NCBI GenBank assembly: GCA_023404095.1
Contig: JAEYDD010000019.1
Span: 1 to 54,664 of the forward strand
Length of the DNA: 54,664 nucleotides
Direction: 5' to 3'
Origin: Pseudomonadota bacterium
Lineage (GTDB): Bacteria > Pseudomonadota > Alphaproteobacteria > Rhizobiales > Rhizobiaceae
Under the pieces are notes generated by a model. That model was not told the origin of the DNA. It saw nothing but the letters and a program-made list of their open reading frames with translations, and made no database searches. This document shows, in pieces, positions 41,651 through 49,633 of this stretch. Position numbers and translations under genes: made by a program. Within the stretch, counting starts at the first letter, position 1. Each line of letters begins with the position of its first letter.

Positions 41651-42400
41651 ATGACCAACCTCAATGGAAAGATCGCACTGGTGACCGGAGCATCGAGTGG
41701 CATTGGAGCCGCGACTGCTGCGAAGCTTGCTGAAGCCGGTGCCAAGGTCGGTATCGCTGCACGGCGCACCGACAAGCTCGAAGATCTCAAGAACCAGATT
41801 GAAGCCAAGGGCGGCGAAGCTCTTGTGATCGAAATGGACGTGGTTGACACGAACTCGGTCGATGCGGGCGTGAGGAAGCTGATCGATGCCTATGGATCGA
41901 TCGACATCCTCGTCAACAATGCTGGCCTGATGCCGCTCTCCGATATCGACCAGTTCAAGGTCGACGAGTGGCAGCGAATGGTGGACGTTAATGTGAAGGG
42001 CCTGCTCAACACGACGGCAGCCGTTTTGCCCCAGATGATCAAGCAGCATTCAGGCCATGTCTTCAACATGTCCTCGATCGCTGGCCGCAAGGTGTTCAAG
42101 GGTCTGTCGGTCTACTGCGCGACAAAGCATGCGGTCACGGCTTTCTCTGACGGCCTGCGTATGGAAGTTGGCCAGAAGCACGGCATTCGCGTCACCTGCA
42201 TCCAGCCGGGCGCCGTTGCGACCGAACTCTACGATCACATCACCGATCCGGGCTATCGCAAGCAGATGGACGAACTGGCCAGCCAAATGACCTTCCTTCA
42301 GGGCGAGGATATCGGCGACACCATCGTCTTCGCCGCCCAGGCCCCGGCTCATGTGGACGTCGCCGAGCTGTTCGTCCTGCCAGTAGAACAGGGTTGGTAA
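41651..42400 (+). CDS. Short-chain dehydrogenase/reductase (YdfG-like)
   Basis: An NADP-dependent SDR of 249 residues: the cofactor loop TGASSGIGAATAAKLAEAG near 12-30, NNAGLMP near 87-93, catalytic Ser in NMSSIAG, and YCATKHA with Tyr and Lys. The C-terminus has AQAPAHVDVAELFVLPVEQG, the mark of the YdfG/serine-dehydrogenase-like clade of broad-specificity reductases. ATG 41651 is about ten bases after AAGGA; ATG 41642 is too near. First gene of a set of small redox genes downstream of the AraC regulator. Confidence 0.92.
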   Translation: MTNLNGKIALVTGASSGIGAATAAKLAEAGAKVGIAARRTDKLEDLKNQIEAKGGEALVIEMDVVDTNSVDAGVRKLIDAYGSIDILVNNAGLMPLSDIDQFKVDEWQRMVDVNVKGLLNTTAAVLPQMIKQHSGHVFNMSSIAGRKVFKGLSVYCATKHAVTAFSDGLRMEVGQKHGIRVTCIQPGAVATELYDHITDPGYRKQMDELASQMTFLQGEDIGDTIVFAAQAPAHVDVAELFVLPVEQGW

Positions 42401-42416
42401 CAGACCGACTCTGAAG

Positions 42417-42440
42417 GGTCCCTGCCTCGATGCAGGGACC
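42417..42440 (+). terminator. Hairpin between SDR and flavin reductase genes
   Basis: GGTCCCTGC (42417-42425), loop of six, GCAGGGACC (42432-42440), followed by TCTCAAGGGG rather than T's. Possible attenuator or message-end stabiliser. Confidence 0.55.
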
Positions 42441-42457
42441 TCTCAAGGGGGATTGTC

Positions 42458-43006
42458 ATGAAGGAATTACCCGCATCTCAAGCTTATCGCGTTCTGGAAC
42501 CTGGCCCGATCGTCATGGTCTCCACGAGCGATAACGGCAAGCCCAACGTGATGACGATGGGCTTCCATATGATGATCCAGCATGACCCGCCGCTGATCGG
42601 TTGTGTCATCGGGCCGTGGGATCACAGCTATAAGACTCTCCGAAAAACCGGAGAATGTGTCATCGCAGTCCCCGGTCTGGATCTCGCCGAAACGGTTGTC
42701 GACGTCGGCAATTGTTCGGGCGATCGGGTGAACAAATTCCAGAGGTACGGCCTTAAGACGCGACCTGCCAAGGACGTGGCAGCACCGCTCTTGTCTGACT
42801 GCCTGGTCAACATCGAATGTCGGGTCGTCGATACCAGGCTTTCGGATCCCTACAACCTCTTCATCCTTGAAGCGACGAGGATCTGGATCAACGAGACCCG
42901 AAAAGAGCGTCGAATGATGCATCACCGCGGAGACGGCACGTTCACCGTCGACGGCGGCACGCTCGACCTCAAAGACCGCATGGTCAAATGGCGCCATCTC
43001 CCCTGA
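42458..43006 (+). CDS. Flavin reductase-like FMN-binding domain protein
   Basis: A protein of 182 residues of the FMN-binding split-barrel/flavin reductase family: PGPIVMVSTSDNGKPNVMTM, MMIQHDPPLIGCVIGPWDHS, GECVIAVPGLDLAE and NIECRVVDTRLSD. It binds FMN and may reduce flavin or act as a small flavoenzyme in quinone or aldehyde stress. ATG 42458 follows AAGGGGGA. It lies between the SDR and the DUF1330 gene, all on the plus strand. Confidence 0.9.
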   Translation: MKELPASQAYRVLEPGPIVMVSTSDNGKPNVMTMGFHMMIQHDPPLIGCVIGPWDHSYKTLRKTGECVIAVPGLDLAETVVDVGNCSGDRVNKFQRYGLKTRPAKDVAAPLLSDCLVNIECRVVDTRLSDPYNLFILEATRIWINETRKERRMMHHRGDGTFTVDGGTLDLKDRMVKWRHLP

Positions 43007-43057
43007 CAGCGCCATGAGCCCCAGAAGCTACAAACTCAACAGGAAAGGAAAAGACCT

Positions 43058-43342
43058 ATGTCTGCTTATCTCATCGTCGATCTCGACATCCACGACATGA
43101 AGTCTATCGAAGATTACAGGTCGAAGGCATTGCCGCTCGTCGCCAAAGCCGGCGGCAAGCTCATCGCAATCGACGAAACACCACTGGAGCTGGAGGGCTG
43201 GACCGCCACCAACATGCTTATCATCGAATTTCCGGACAAGGTTGCGATCCGCCAGCTCTTTGCATCCCCTGAATACGCGCCCTTGGCCGCTCAGCGGCAG
43301 GCTGCGGCCGCATCGCGCATCATCGCGATCAACGGCGTCTGA
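43058..43342 (+). CDS. DUF1330 domain protein
   Basis: A protein of 94 residues with the dimeric alpha/beta-barrel fold of DUF1330: SAYLIVDLDIHDMKSIEDYR, AKAGGKLIAIDETPLELEGW, and the FPDKVAIRQLFASPEYAPLA segment where the usual F-P-S/D-x-x-x-A-x-x-W/F pattern is seen. The function is unknown; relatives often sit beside ABM-type monooxygenases. ATG 43058 follows AGGAAAGG. Confidence 0.9.
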   Translation: MSAYLIVDLDIHDMKSIEDYRSKALPLVAKAGGKLIAIDETPLELEGWTATNMLIIEFPDKVAIRQLFASPEYAPLAAQRQAAAASRIIAINGV

Positions 43343-43443
43343 AAAGAGCAAGATCACGACAGCTCCCGCAAAGACGCGGCAGATCTTTTCCAGGCATGCC
43401 GTCACTATGCGGGTGTTGCCCTAACCGAGAAGGAGACCTGAAA

Positions 43444-43746
43444 ATGGCTGACCTCACGAATGTGGCCTATTTCACCGCAAAGCCGGGCCGCTCAGGAGAT
43501 CTGGGTGACGAACTGCTTCAGCTCGTCGCTCCGTCCCGAAACGAGGAAGGCTGCCTACGCTACGAGATCCACCAGTCCAATGACGTTCCCGACGTGTGGA
43601 TGGTGCTCGAAGACTGGCGGCACGCCTCCGACTTCAAACTGCATATGAGCACACCTTACGTCGAGGCTTTCATGGCGAAGGTCCCGGACCTGTGCGTCGA
43701 AGACGTTGAAATCTGCGGCTACCAGCAACGGTCGCCGCAGGCCTGA
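43444..43746 (+). CDS. Antibiotic biosynthesis monooxygenase (ABM)-like protein, putative quinol monooxygenase
   Basis: A protein of 100 residues with the ferredoxin-like ABM fold: VAYFTAKPGRSGDLGDELLQ, APSRNEEGCLRYEIHQSNDV, WMVLEDWRHASDFKLHMSTP. Similar to YgiN, which oxidises menadiol-type quinols. ATG 43444 follows AAGGAGA. Together with the SDR, flavin reductase and DUF1330 genes it forms a unit that looks suited to quinone or reactive-carbonyl stress (inference from families). Confidence 0.88.
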   Translation: MADLTNVAYFTAKPGRSGDLGDELLQLVAPSRNEEGCLRYEIHQSNDVPDVWMVLEDWRHASDFKLHMSTPYVEAFMAKVPDLCVEDVEICGYQQRSPQA

Positions 43747-43763
43747 AACAGAAAGGAGTATAT

Positions 43764-43950
43764 GAAATGAGGACGAAACCCTAAAGTCTGGCTCGTAACC
43801 GGATGCTCTACAGGCTTCGGTCGCTATATCGCGGAACACCTGCTGGAGGCCGGTGAAAAAGTCGTGGTGACGGCTCAGTTGAGCGGCATCGATACTGTGG
43901 CGCTCTGTCGCGCGCGTGGCGATAGCGGCGCAGCCGCCGTCGTCATCTGA
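43764..43950 (+). pseudogene. SDR fragment, N-terminal part only
   Basis: AAAGGAG and an ATG at 43764-43769 are followed by an early stop. In a shifted frame the sequence reads KVWLVTGCSTGFGRYIAEHL then LEAGEKVVVTAQLSGIDTVA, the nucleotide-binding start of an SDR. Similarity ends near 43950, where the LigD/DUF4112 duplicate begins on the other strand. It is thus both frameshifted and truncated at a recombination point. Confidence 0.8.
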
Positions 43951-43952
43951 TC

Positions 43953-44240
43953 GTTTCCGTTAGCCGCGCCAGCCCACGCGTAGACGAACCAGACGATCGA
44001 CGTTGCGGAAATCCGCGTACTGATGCTCGTATATCATGCCGCCGCTTTCGTAATCCTGCCCAGACGTTTGATGCCTGCTCCAGCGATCGCTGTCCGTCAG
44101 AATAGTCCTGCCAGGCGGTCGTCTTGGACAAGAGCGCCGGTACCGTGCGGATGGTGAAGCGTTTTGTATCGAGATCCGTCTTAGCCTGGCTCCATGCGCA
44201 GGTAGTCGAGGGATATCCGGTCGATCGGTTGGAAACGGAA
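43953..44240 (-). pseudogene. Decayed duplicate of the ligD end and DUF4112 start
   Basis: Read on the minus strand this repeats the junction at 26480-26800. RISLDYLR joins directly to SQAKTDLDTKRFTIRTVPAL (about 26 codons deleted), then comes TTAWQDYSDGQRSLEQA. A one-base loss then shifts the frame, but the DNA still matches up to GGCATGA, the LigD stop and DUF4112 start. DUF4112 begins MIYEHQYADFRNVDRLVRLR and ends after five more codons. The closest match is the 3' end of the intact ligD, which it resembles clearly but not identically, so the duplication is old or came from a related strain. Confidence 0.85.
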
Positions 44241-44354
44241 ACGCGCAGCGCAAGCAGGGTCGGACGGCCGACTATCTCAACCGTTTCAACTTAAGCCCTG
44301 GTGTGGCTATCTGTTACTCTACGCTATCACCATCGGCATGCCGGCCGTGCCGAC

Positions 44355-44588
44355 TTAACGGGCACCGCCGAACAAGGCCTGATCGGCATCGCCCGCCATG
44401 GCGCGTAGCTTCTCGCGGTCCCGGATGCCGGCCTGATAGTGGCGGAGCAGCAGGCGAGCGAACGCATTGGCCTCCTCGCTCTCAGCCTCTATTCCGCGTT
44501 CGTGACAGATCTCGTCGAATACGCTCCCCAGTATCGAGAGGCCAGCAGGATCGACGAAACTTTCCTCTGGAAGGTAACGCTGGATCAT
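44355..44588 (-). CDS. Hypothetical rhizobial protein, 77 residues
   Basis: Not assigned to a family. ATG 44588 follows AGGAGA on the coding strand; the longer frame upstream to 44762 overlaps the DUF1515 remnant and is not needed. The protein is acidic and helical (LSILGSVFDEICHERGIEAE, ANAFARLLLRHYQAGIRDRE), with no signal peptide. Similar short proteins are widespread in rhizobia with unknown function. Confidence 0.65.
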   Translation of the reverse strand: MIQRYLPEESFVDPAGLSILGSVFDEICHERGIEAESEEANAFARLLLRHYQAGIRDREKLRAMAGDADQALFGGAR

Positions 44589-44721
44589 GACGGTTTCTCC
44601 TGATCGGATGCGCCTGCCATGGCGCCCCGGCAAACACGCAAGAATGTGTGAATTTCTTACGCGGACGTCAAGATACGTCCCGTCGAGGAGCCCAAATGTC
44701 CCCGGCGGAAAGCGACGCCTA

Positions 44722-44950
44722 TGCATCGACGCACGGACGAACTCGTGACCCGTGTCGGACAACTCGAAGCAGGATTGTCCGAAATCAAGTAAAACGTCTC
44801 TGAGATGAAGCCGTTAACCGACGATGTGAAGCGCTGGAAACTGATGGGTATCGGCGCCCGCGGCGTGATCGGGATCGGTGGAATGGTACTCGGCGTCGCA
44901 TTCGCGGACGCAATCCGGCGTGTTGGACTGGTCATTATCGGGAGAGGTTA
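44722..44950 (+). pseudogene. DUF1515 protein remnant with an internal stop
   Basis: From ATG 44722 the frame reads MHRRTDELVTRVGQLEAGLS-EIK, stops (TAA), then goes on NVSEMKPLTDDVKRWKLMGI, GARGVIGIGGMVLGVAFADA and RRVGLVIIGRG to a stop at 44948. This is the C-terminal half of DUF1515, a rhizobial protein with a coiled coil and one membrane segment. The internal stop and the lack of the N-terminal half show decay. Confidence 0.75.
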
Positions 44951-44983
44951 GACCGGCTGGGGCACCAGCCGGTCCGATCAATA

Positions 44984-45286
44984 CTACGTCTTGGAACGAA
45001 CTCCGCCGGCAAGCGGGCGGGCGAAAACTGGCGGCATTGCTTTCACCGGCATACCGGCTTCAAGGCACGCAGCGGCAAAATCCTCCCGAGCAAGTGCTGG
45101 TGGCGTCGTCTTGTTCAATGCTCCGCGGCACGAGTGAATTGCCTTGTGATATTTCTGTCCATGGCGAAGGGGCCACTCGTTTTCGAGAAAATCGAGAGCA
45201 TCATACGGGCCGTGGAAAATGTGTTCAGTTCCGTTCTGAAGGCTAACGACCAATGCGATTGGCCAGGGAAAATCAAGAAGCCTCAT
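44984..45286 (-). CDS. DUF982 domain protein
   Basis: A protein of 100 residues: FPWPIALVVSLQNGTEHIFH, GPYDALDFLENEWPLRHGQK with the family's L-x-x-x-W-P, YHKAIHSCRGALN, and AREDFAAACLEAG. The G-P-Y-D-A segment before the W-P is fuller than in the 25542 copy, and close to the 52047 copy (GPLEAINFLENEWP). ATG 45286 follows GGAGAA on the coding strand; the frame's longer form to 45367 is not supported. Confidence 0.85.
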   Translation of the reverse strand: MRLLDFPWPIALVVSLQNGTEHIFHGPYDALDFLENEWPLRHGQKYHKAIHSCRGALNKTTPPALAREDFAAACLEAGMPVKAMPPVFARPLAGGVRSKT

Positions 45287-45989
45287 CGAATTTTCTCCAC
45301 GATTTGGGTTCTGCCGCGCTCCCCGCAAGAGGTCGGCGGAAGACTGCCAACAGAACTCCTCTGTCATTTACGCAAGGCACCTAACCAGTGTGCCAACGAT
45401 CTTGAATGCGATGGTCTCCGAAAGGTTCCGTGCTGAATATAGTGTTCCTTGCAACGGCGCTTCTCGCGAAGGCGCCCCTCTGATCTGGCTATTCGCCTGA
45501 CGCCAGCCAAAAGTGCATCGCATAAGGGGTCGGGATATTTCGGGAGCCTTCAAAAAGAGCCCCGCTGGTCGCGGGGCAATTCAGCTCGGTCAAGCCAGAG
45601 GGTACAGCGCGGGGATCGCTGTTCTCAAACGATACGTCCAGTGTGAATTTTCTGCAAAATGCTAAATCTAGCCATGGTGGGGTTCAGGGGCGCAGCATTC
45701 ATTGGCAATCGCTGTTCGGGATCAGGCGTGCCGGGGTGGGATGCCTGGCGCTGCTGGCGTTCATCACTTGAGCGAATATACATACCGCGCGATCAAGCCT
45801 CTCAAAACCGAGCGTTGTTGGCAAGTCGTGCGCGTATCATGCAGGATGAAACCTGGATCCACTTTCTTTGGATAGCGTGCAGATACCTAAAGATTTAAGG
45901 GGTTCCTGCGGCAAGAATTCACGATTCATCGCTGATTGTTCCCCAGCCTGAAACAGCCTTCCGGCTGAACGCCAAACTGAGGACACGCC
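45287..45989. other. Gene-poor stretch before the RTX gene
   Basis: About 700 bp in which I find no supportable gene. A frame at 45659-45898 has no family resemblance and poor codon use. GCCCCGC-TGGTC-GCGGGGC at about 45561-45579 could form a hairpin. The region probably contains decayed sequence beyond recognition. Confidence 0.4.
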
Positions 45990-46757
45990 ATGAAGAAAAC
46001 CATCGATCTGATCGAGTCGGCGCTTGAGCACCGCTTCCTTGCCAAGTTGGAAAAGCGAAAGAAGGAATTCGATGACGACGATGCCGGCAAGGAAGGTAAG
46101 CACCTTCGTGGTGACAAGGGTAGTGACAAACTTAAGGGCGGCAACCACGATGACGATATCGGAGGCGGCCGCGGCCACGACGTGCTCCATGGCGGCGCGG
46201 GCGACGATGCGCTTGTCGGCAACCTGGGCAACGACAAACTTTACGGCGCAGCGGGAAGCGACGCTCTCTCAGGCGGGGCTGGAAAGGACTTGCTAAACGG
46301 CGGCAGCGGCGATGATGCGCTGAGCGGCGGCGATGGCGATGACAAGCTCTTTGGGGGAAAGGGAGCAGACGCGATCGATGGCGGGGCAGGAAATGATAAA
46401 CTCGGCGGTGACGCAGGCAACGACGCGCTGCTCGGCGGAGCAGGTGATGATCGTATCGATGGGGGAAGAGGTGCCGACACACTGTTCGGAGGAGAAGGCA
46501 GGGACGTACTGAAGGGCGGCGAGGGGGGCGATATTTTCGTCTTCACTGCAGGAAGCGGAACGGACCGCGTGAAAGACTATAGAAAGGGCGTCGACAAGAT
46601 TGACCTGACCGCGTTTGGGTTCGCCTCGATCGATGATGTCCTGGCGCTAACTACGGTTGTCGACGAACATGCCACGATCGATTTCGGCAATGGCGACGCA
46701 ATCTCTTTCAAGATCACATCGCTTTCAAACATGGACAGCAGCGACTTTCTGCTGTGA
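45990..46757 (+). CDS. Calcium-binding RTX-repeat protein, small
   Basis: A protein of 255 residues made largely of nonapeptide repeats of the form G-G-x-G-x-D-x-L-x, about 14 in a row from residue 40 to 190 (for example GGAGDDALVGNLGNDKLY and GGSGDDALSGGDGDDKLF). These fold into a parallel beta-roll when they bind calcium outside the cell. The C-terminal part, DIFVFTAGSGTDRVKDYRKG then VDKIDLTAFGFASIDDVLAL, is the typical secretion-proximal M10/serralysin-like segment. There is no catalytic domain and no type I secretion genes nearby. ATG 45990 has no strong ribosome site. Confidence 0.9.
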   Translation: MKKTIDLIESALEHRFLAKLEKRKKEFDDDDAGKEGKHLRGDKGSDKLKGGNHDDDIGGGRGHDVLHGGAGDDALVGNLGNDKLYGAAGSDALSGGAGKDLLNGGSGDDALSGGDGDDKLFGGKGADAIDGGAGNDKLGGDAGNDALLGGAGDDRIDGGRGADTLFGGEGRDVLKGGEGGDIFVFTAGSGTDRVKDYRKGVDKIDLTAFGFASIDDVLALTTVVDEHATIDFGNGDAISFKITSLSNMDSSDFLL

Positions 46758-46836
46758 CGCTATCCGTACGCAGCGAGGCGCTAGCGGCCGTACCCGCTCG
46801 CAGAGCATGTTCGGTAGGCGGTCTGTTCCAAACGTG

Positions 46837-46870
46837 AGCCAGCGGAGGCCATGTCATTCCTCCGCTGGCT
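46837..46870. repeat. 12-bp palindromic hairpin, one of two similar copies
   Basis: AGCCAGCGGAGG (46837-46848), ten-base loop, CCTCCGCTGGCT (46859-46870), 80 bp after the RTX gene. A similar element with nearly the same loop is at 52419. It may end transcription of the RTX gene or be a dispersed repeat. The rest of 46758-47009 is blank. Confidence 0.6.
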
Positions 46871-47009
46871 TGCGAGCGTGTGGGGCTCGCCGGCGAGGGG
46901 ATCAACCGCGCCGTGGGCCGGAGGGGGAATCCCAGCCCAAAATGTGAAACATTCGGCGTACAGAATGGTTCCCAGCCGGAACAAAAGCTCATGCGACGCG
47001 ATATAGGGG

Positions 47010-47370
47010 ATGGGTAAACCTCGCACCTCACGCACTCCCACTCGCCAGGATCCGATGCCGTCGCGGATCGAGCCCTGCCTCGCGCTCTCAGTCAACACGC
47101 TCCCGATGGGGCTGGAATGGACTTTCGAGGTCAGGTGGGACGGGTATCGGCTCGCTGTTCACAAAGAGCCTTCGGCTGTGCGCATCATAACGCGCGGCGG
47201 CGATGACTGGACGGCGCTTTCCCTCGATTGCAGCGGCCGTCGAGCGGATGGATATCAATCCCGCCATCTTCGATGGCGAGGCCGTCGCGCTGGATGAGCA
47301 CGGAGACGATCCGACTTTGGTGCCCTGCAGCAGACGTTCAGGGGCGAGGAGGTCCTACGTCAAATGACGT
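47010..47370 (+). pseudogene. ATP-dependent DNA ligase fragment (LigD-type), frameshifted
   Basis: The start resembles the intact ligase at 23785: DPMPSRIEPCLAL, WTFEVRWDGYRLAVHKEPSA with the AMP-accepting Lys replaced by Arg (VRWDGYR), VRIITRGGDDWT. A base is lost near 47212; the next frame reads RRFPSIAAAVERMDINPAIF then DGEAVALDEHG, and a further shift gives DFGALQQTFRG-like sequence before the match ends near 47370. With three frames, no catalytic Lys and no remaining domains, it cannot be active. Confidence 0.85.
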
Positions 47371-47472
47371 AGACGGCGCAGCGTTTCAGGCGCACACTTC
47401 CTTATCTGTCCCACATGTATGGCAGGGACGACAGGGAGATGGCTGCTTCCGCCCCAACTGAGGGAGGGAGTC

Positions 47473-47745
47473 ATGTCCAAATCCTTCGAGTACGATGCCG
47501 CCGGTTATCCGGTGTTTCCTTGCGGGTCCAGCACACGGGCGTTCGGACCGGATGACCTGAACCGCCTCCAGGATATCTTTGAGGACTGCCTCGCCGAGTG
47601 CGGATTGAATGCGGACAGTGAGCTTGCAGAATCGCTCGGTGGCGCAATTATCCGCCTCTACTCCCAAGGACAGCGCGACCCAATCGCGATCAAGGCAACG
47701 CTACTACCGCCGTACAAGCGGCGCTCGAGCTCCGCGGTGAGTTAA
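47473..47745 (+). CDS. Small hypothetical protein, paralogue of the gene at 52645
   Basis: A protein of 90 residues. ATG 47473 follows GAGGGAG. Its middle, PDDLNRLQDIFEDCLAECGL and LAESLGGAIIRLYSQGQRDP, matches the protein at 52645 (PDELNKLEDVFEICFRDRRF; SLGHALIRLYTNG), so the two form a small family with a conserved D/E-L-N-x-L-x-D-x-F helix and an I-I/L-I-R-L-Y helix. It is soluble. I know no function; similar proteins seem to occur in rhizobia. Confidence 0.7.
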   Translation: MSKSFEYDAAGYPVFPCGSSTRAFGPDDLNRLQDIFEDCLAECGLNADSELAESLGGAIIRLYSQGQRDPIAIKATLLPPYKRRSSSAVS

Positions 47746-47929
47746 ACTTGTATTTTTTGAGTTCGGCGGAACACAGAGAACGGCTCACGAACACTTGAAG
47801 ATCTAGCAACGAACGCTACCGCTCGGTGTAACCAGTTGAGTGGGTTAGGCTGGACCCGTCCGGATAAAGCTGCGTGCCCGGCTACCCTCCGGTTTGCCGT
47901 CGACGATCCTACTAGCGAATTCTCATCGC

Positions 47930-48150
47930 GACTGCTGAATACGTGGGGGATTCAAAAGACCACAGCAGTATGTAGGCGCAGCTAGCAATTTCCATATGCT
48001 CGAAGGTGTAGCTCGCGAGGGAACCCTTCACGAACTTCATCACTGGCAAAGACACCGCCCATACCCTGGGCCATTGCTGTGAGTTTCCCCGCCGCGTCCT
48101 TGAGCACGGAATGACCTTCGCCCAAACGATCGAGGCATCCCTTTCGCAAC
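47930..48150 (-). pseudogene. Ferritin-like (DUF892/YciF-type) protein remnant
   Basis: On the minus strand, a match to the C-terminal part of a ferritin-like stress protein: LGEGHSVLKDAAGKLTAMAQ, GGVFASDEV, and after a one-base shift MKFVKGSLASYTFEHMEIAS followed by a divergent tail. The E-x-x-x-H/E-M-E-I-A pattern is the iron-site helix of the family. Only about 70 codons in two frames are left. The surrounding 47746-48379 has no other recognisable gene. Confidence 0.5.
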
Positions 48151-48327
48151 GTTGCCTAATGTTTCGTCCTCAATGTGTTCGCCGACCGGCGCGACCGGGT
48201 ACGCCGCTGCTTACGAGTAGCCGAGGGTTTCGACTGGGTGTCACAACCTTCAATCTGGAACAATGAGCGGTGGGCTCAGTTGAGACAACAGCCATAGGAG
48301 AATCCCATGATTTGTTGGTCCAGAGAT

Positions 48328-48352
48328 GGAACTTGCAGCGTCGCTTGTTGTT
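48328..48352 (+). promoter_or_regulatory. Possible EcfG-type promoter before the DUF982 pair
   Basis: GGAAC (48328-48332), 16 bases, TGTT (48349-48352), 28 bp before ATG 48380; a second GGAAC-N16-AGTT is at 48257-48281. The general-stress sigma factor EcfG of rhizobia uses GGAAC-N16/17-CGTT, so these are near matches (one mismatch in the -10). Low confidence. Confidence 0.3.
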
Positions 48353-48379
48353 GAGCGTGAGTGCGGGAGGTGATGCACG

Positions 48380-48622
48380 ATGAAGAGCGAACAGTGGCAA
48401 AAGCCCGTCGAACTCGGGTTCGGACTTGGCGGTAATCGCGTGGTGAATGGACCGGTCGATGCGCTTATTTGCTTGACAGATATGTGGCCGCGCCGGGATG
48501 GAGCACACTACATCCGGGCAAGAAACGCTTGCAAAGCTGCGATTGAAGGGCGACTCACGGCTGAGGAAGCCCGCGAAGAGTTCGTCGCGGCGGCCGATGA
48601 AGCCAAGGTTGGGAAGCACTAG
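48380..48622 (+). CDS. DUF982 domain protein
   Basis: A protein of 80 residues: MKSEQWQKPVELGFGLGGNR, VVNGPVDALICLTDMWPRRD with the conserved W-P, YIRARNACKAAIEGRLTAEE, AREEFVAAADEAKV. This is the compact form of the domain, with nothing beyond it. ATG 48380 follows GGGAGGTG. It is followed 15 bp later by another DUF982 gene on the same strand, forming a tandem pair of diverged paralogues (the two share the W-P and A-R motifs but little else). Confidence 0.85.
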   Translation: MKSEQWQKPVELGFGLGGNRVVNGPVDALICLTDMWPRRDGAHYIRARNACKAAIEGRLTAEEAREEFVAAADEAKVGKH

Positions 48623-48637
48623 TCCGAGGACCGGAAG

Positions 48638-48886
48638 ATGGACCCAAAGTTTTGGAACAAGCCGATCTGTTTTGAATCTGCCAGCTCGCACGAATGGCGC
48701 ATAGTGGACAGCACGGCCGAGGCCGCGTTGATCTTGATGAACCAATGGCCTCTGGCAACGGGAAAGAAGCTGCTCAAGGCAAGGAAGATTTGCATCAAGG
48801 TGCTCGAAGGAAAGGGGTCGGTTGACAAGGCACGAATGGCCTTCGTGAAAGCTGCCAAGGAAGCGCATATTCCGGTCGAAGGCTAA
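48638..48886 (+). CDS. DUF982 domain protein (second of a tandem pair)
   Basis: A protein of 82 residues: FWNKPICFESASSHEWRIVD, STAEAALILMNQWPLATGKK with the family W-P, LLKARKICIKVLEGKGSVDK, ARMAFVKAAKEAHIPVEG. It is more basic than the first of the pair. ATG 48638 follows GAGGA by eight bases. It is probably cotranscribed with the gene before it; function unknown. Confidence 0.85.
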   Translation: MDPKFWNKPICFESASSHEWRIVDSTAEAALILMNQWPLATGKKLLKARKICIKVLEGKGSVDKARMAFVKAAKEAHIPVEG

Positions 48887-48894
48887 CATCACGC

Positions 48895-49050
48895 TACCCC
48901 GTGACGCGCTTGTACTGGGCCGTGAGATAGTCGAAGACGATCGGCTCCGCGTTGATGGCCTGTTGCCGGCCCATCAGTGACAGTTCGGCGGCACGCTCGT
49001 TGCCGGGGGTGCCGTTGTGCCCCTTTACCCACTGGCTGGTGAGAGCATTG
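48895..49050 (-). pseudogene. Ribonuclease HI, C-terminal fragment
   Basis: On the minus strand, TSQWVKGHNGTPGNERAAEL and SLMGRQQAINAEPIVFDYLT end at a stop at 48895. W-V-K-G-H-x-G-x-P-x-N-E-R-A-D-E-L is the hallmark of RNase HI, with the catalytic His; here the Asp of the final A-D-E-L (the fourth catalytic carboxylate) is changed to Ala. The preceding 100 or so residues are missing. The remaining part of 49051-49396 has no recognised gene. Confidence 0.75.
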
Positions 49051-49396
49051 CAGCCAATGTGAACAGAGGAAGATCATCGACGCACATCGTGACCTCCCGG
49101 AGAATATAGAAGATTGTCCTTCAAGTATGACCGATAAATGACCAGAAGTGAGACCGGTGCAGTCTCACCTGGAGTACCGGTAGATGCATAGAAGTATCAC
49201 CGGTGTTGCGTTTTCATCAGGCAGCACTCCTCATCTTCTTTCGGGAGGATTTCCGCTCACGGTGCCTCTCTACGATCTGCAGAGCCTGCTCGTCGGAGTG
49301 AATGCGCTTCCAGAAAGTCGAATCCAACCTCGTCGCGGAGGCAGATGTATGTGCGATGCTCGTGCTTGGAAAAGCCGGTCCGGGTTGAAGGATGCG

Positions 49397-49633
49397 ATGG
49401 CAATGGCTGAGAAATATATCGTCCTTCCTTTCAGGCGGGTCCGCGGAGGACTGGCGCCTGGCGAAATGCGTGCCGCATCAACAGCCGCGGGCGCTGAGAA
49501 GGTGGCTGCAGCGATGGCACCACGGCACATCGGCGTTGCCGCCTATGCCGTTCAGGTCGATATGGAAAGCGGCGATATGAGCAGCCCCCGTCTACTCGTC
49601 CAGTTCGGCGAGATTGGCGAGCTCGCAGCGTAG
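49397..49633 (+). CDS. Hypothetical rhizobial protein, 78 residues
   Basis: From ATG 49397 (AAGGA four bases before; ATG 49403 is also possible) the protein reads KYIVLPFRRVRGGLAPGEMR, AAGAEKVAAAMAPRHIGVAA, YAVQVDMESGDMSSPRLLVQ, FGEIGELAA. The pattern, a basic G-L-x-P-G-E motif and a final D-x-E-S-G-D strand followed by G-E-I, is one I have met in small rhizobial proteins of unknown function. The frame upstream to 49184 is probably not translated. Confidence 0.6.
   Translation: MAMAEKYIVLPFRRVRGGLAPGEMRAASTAAGAEKVAAAMAPRHIGVAAYAVQVDMESGDMSSPRLLVQFGEIGELAA

Noticed and set aside
48170..48892. Minus-strand frame of 240 codons over the DUF982 pair
   Set aside because: It is antisense to two genes with clear domain motifs and ribosome sites; no family match of its own.
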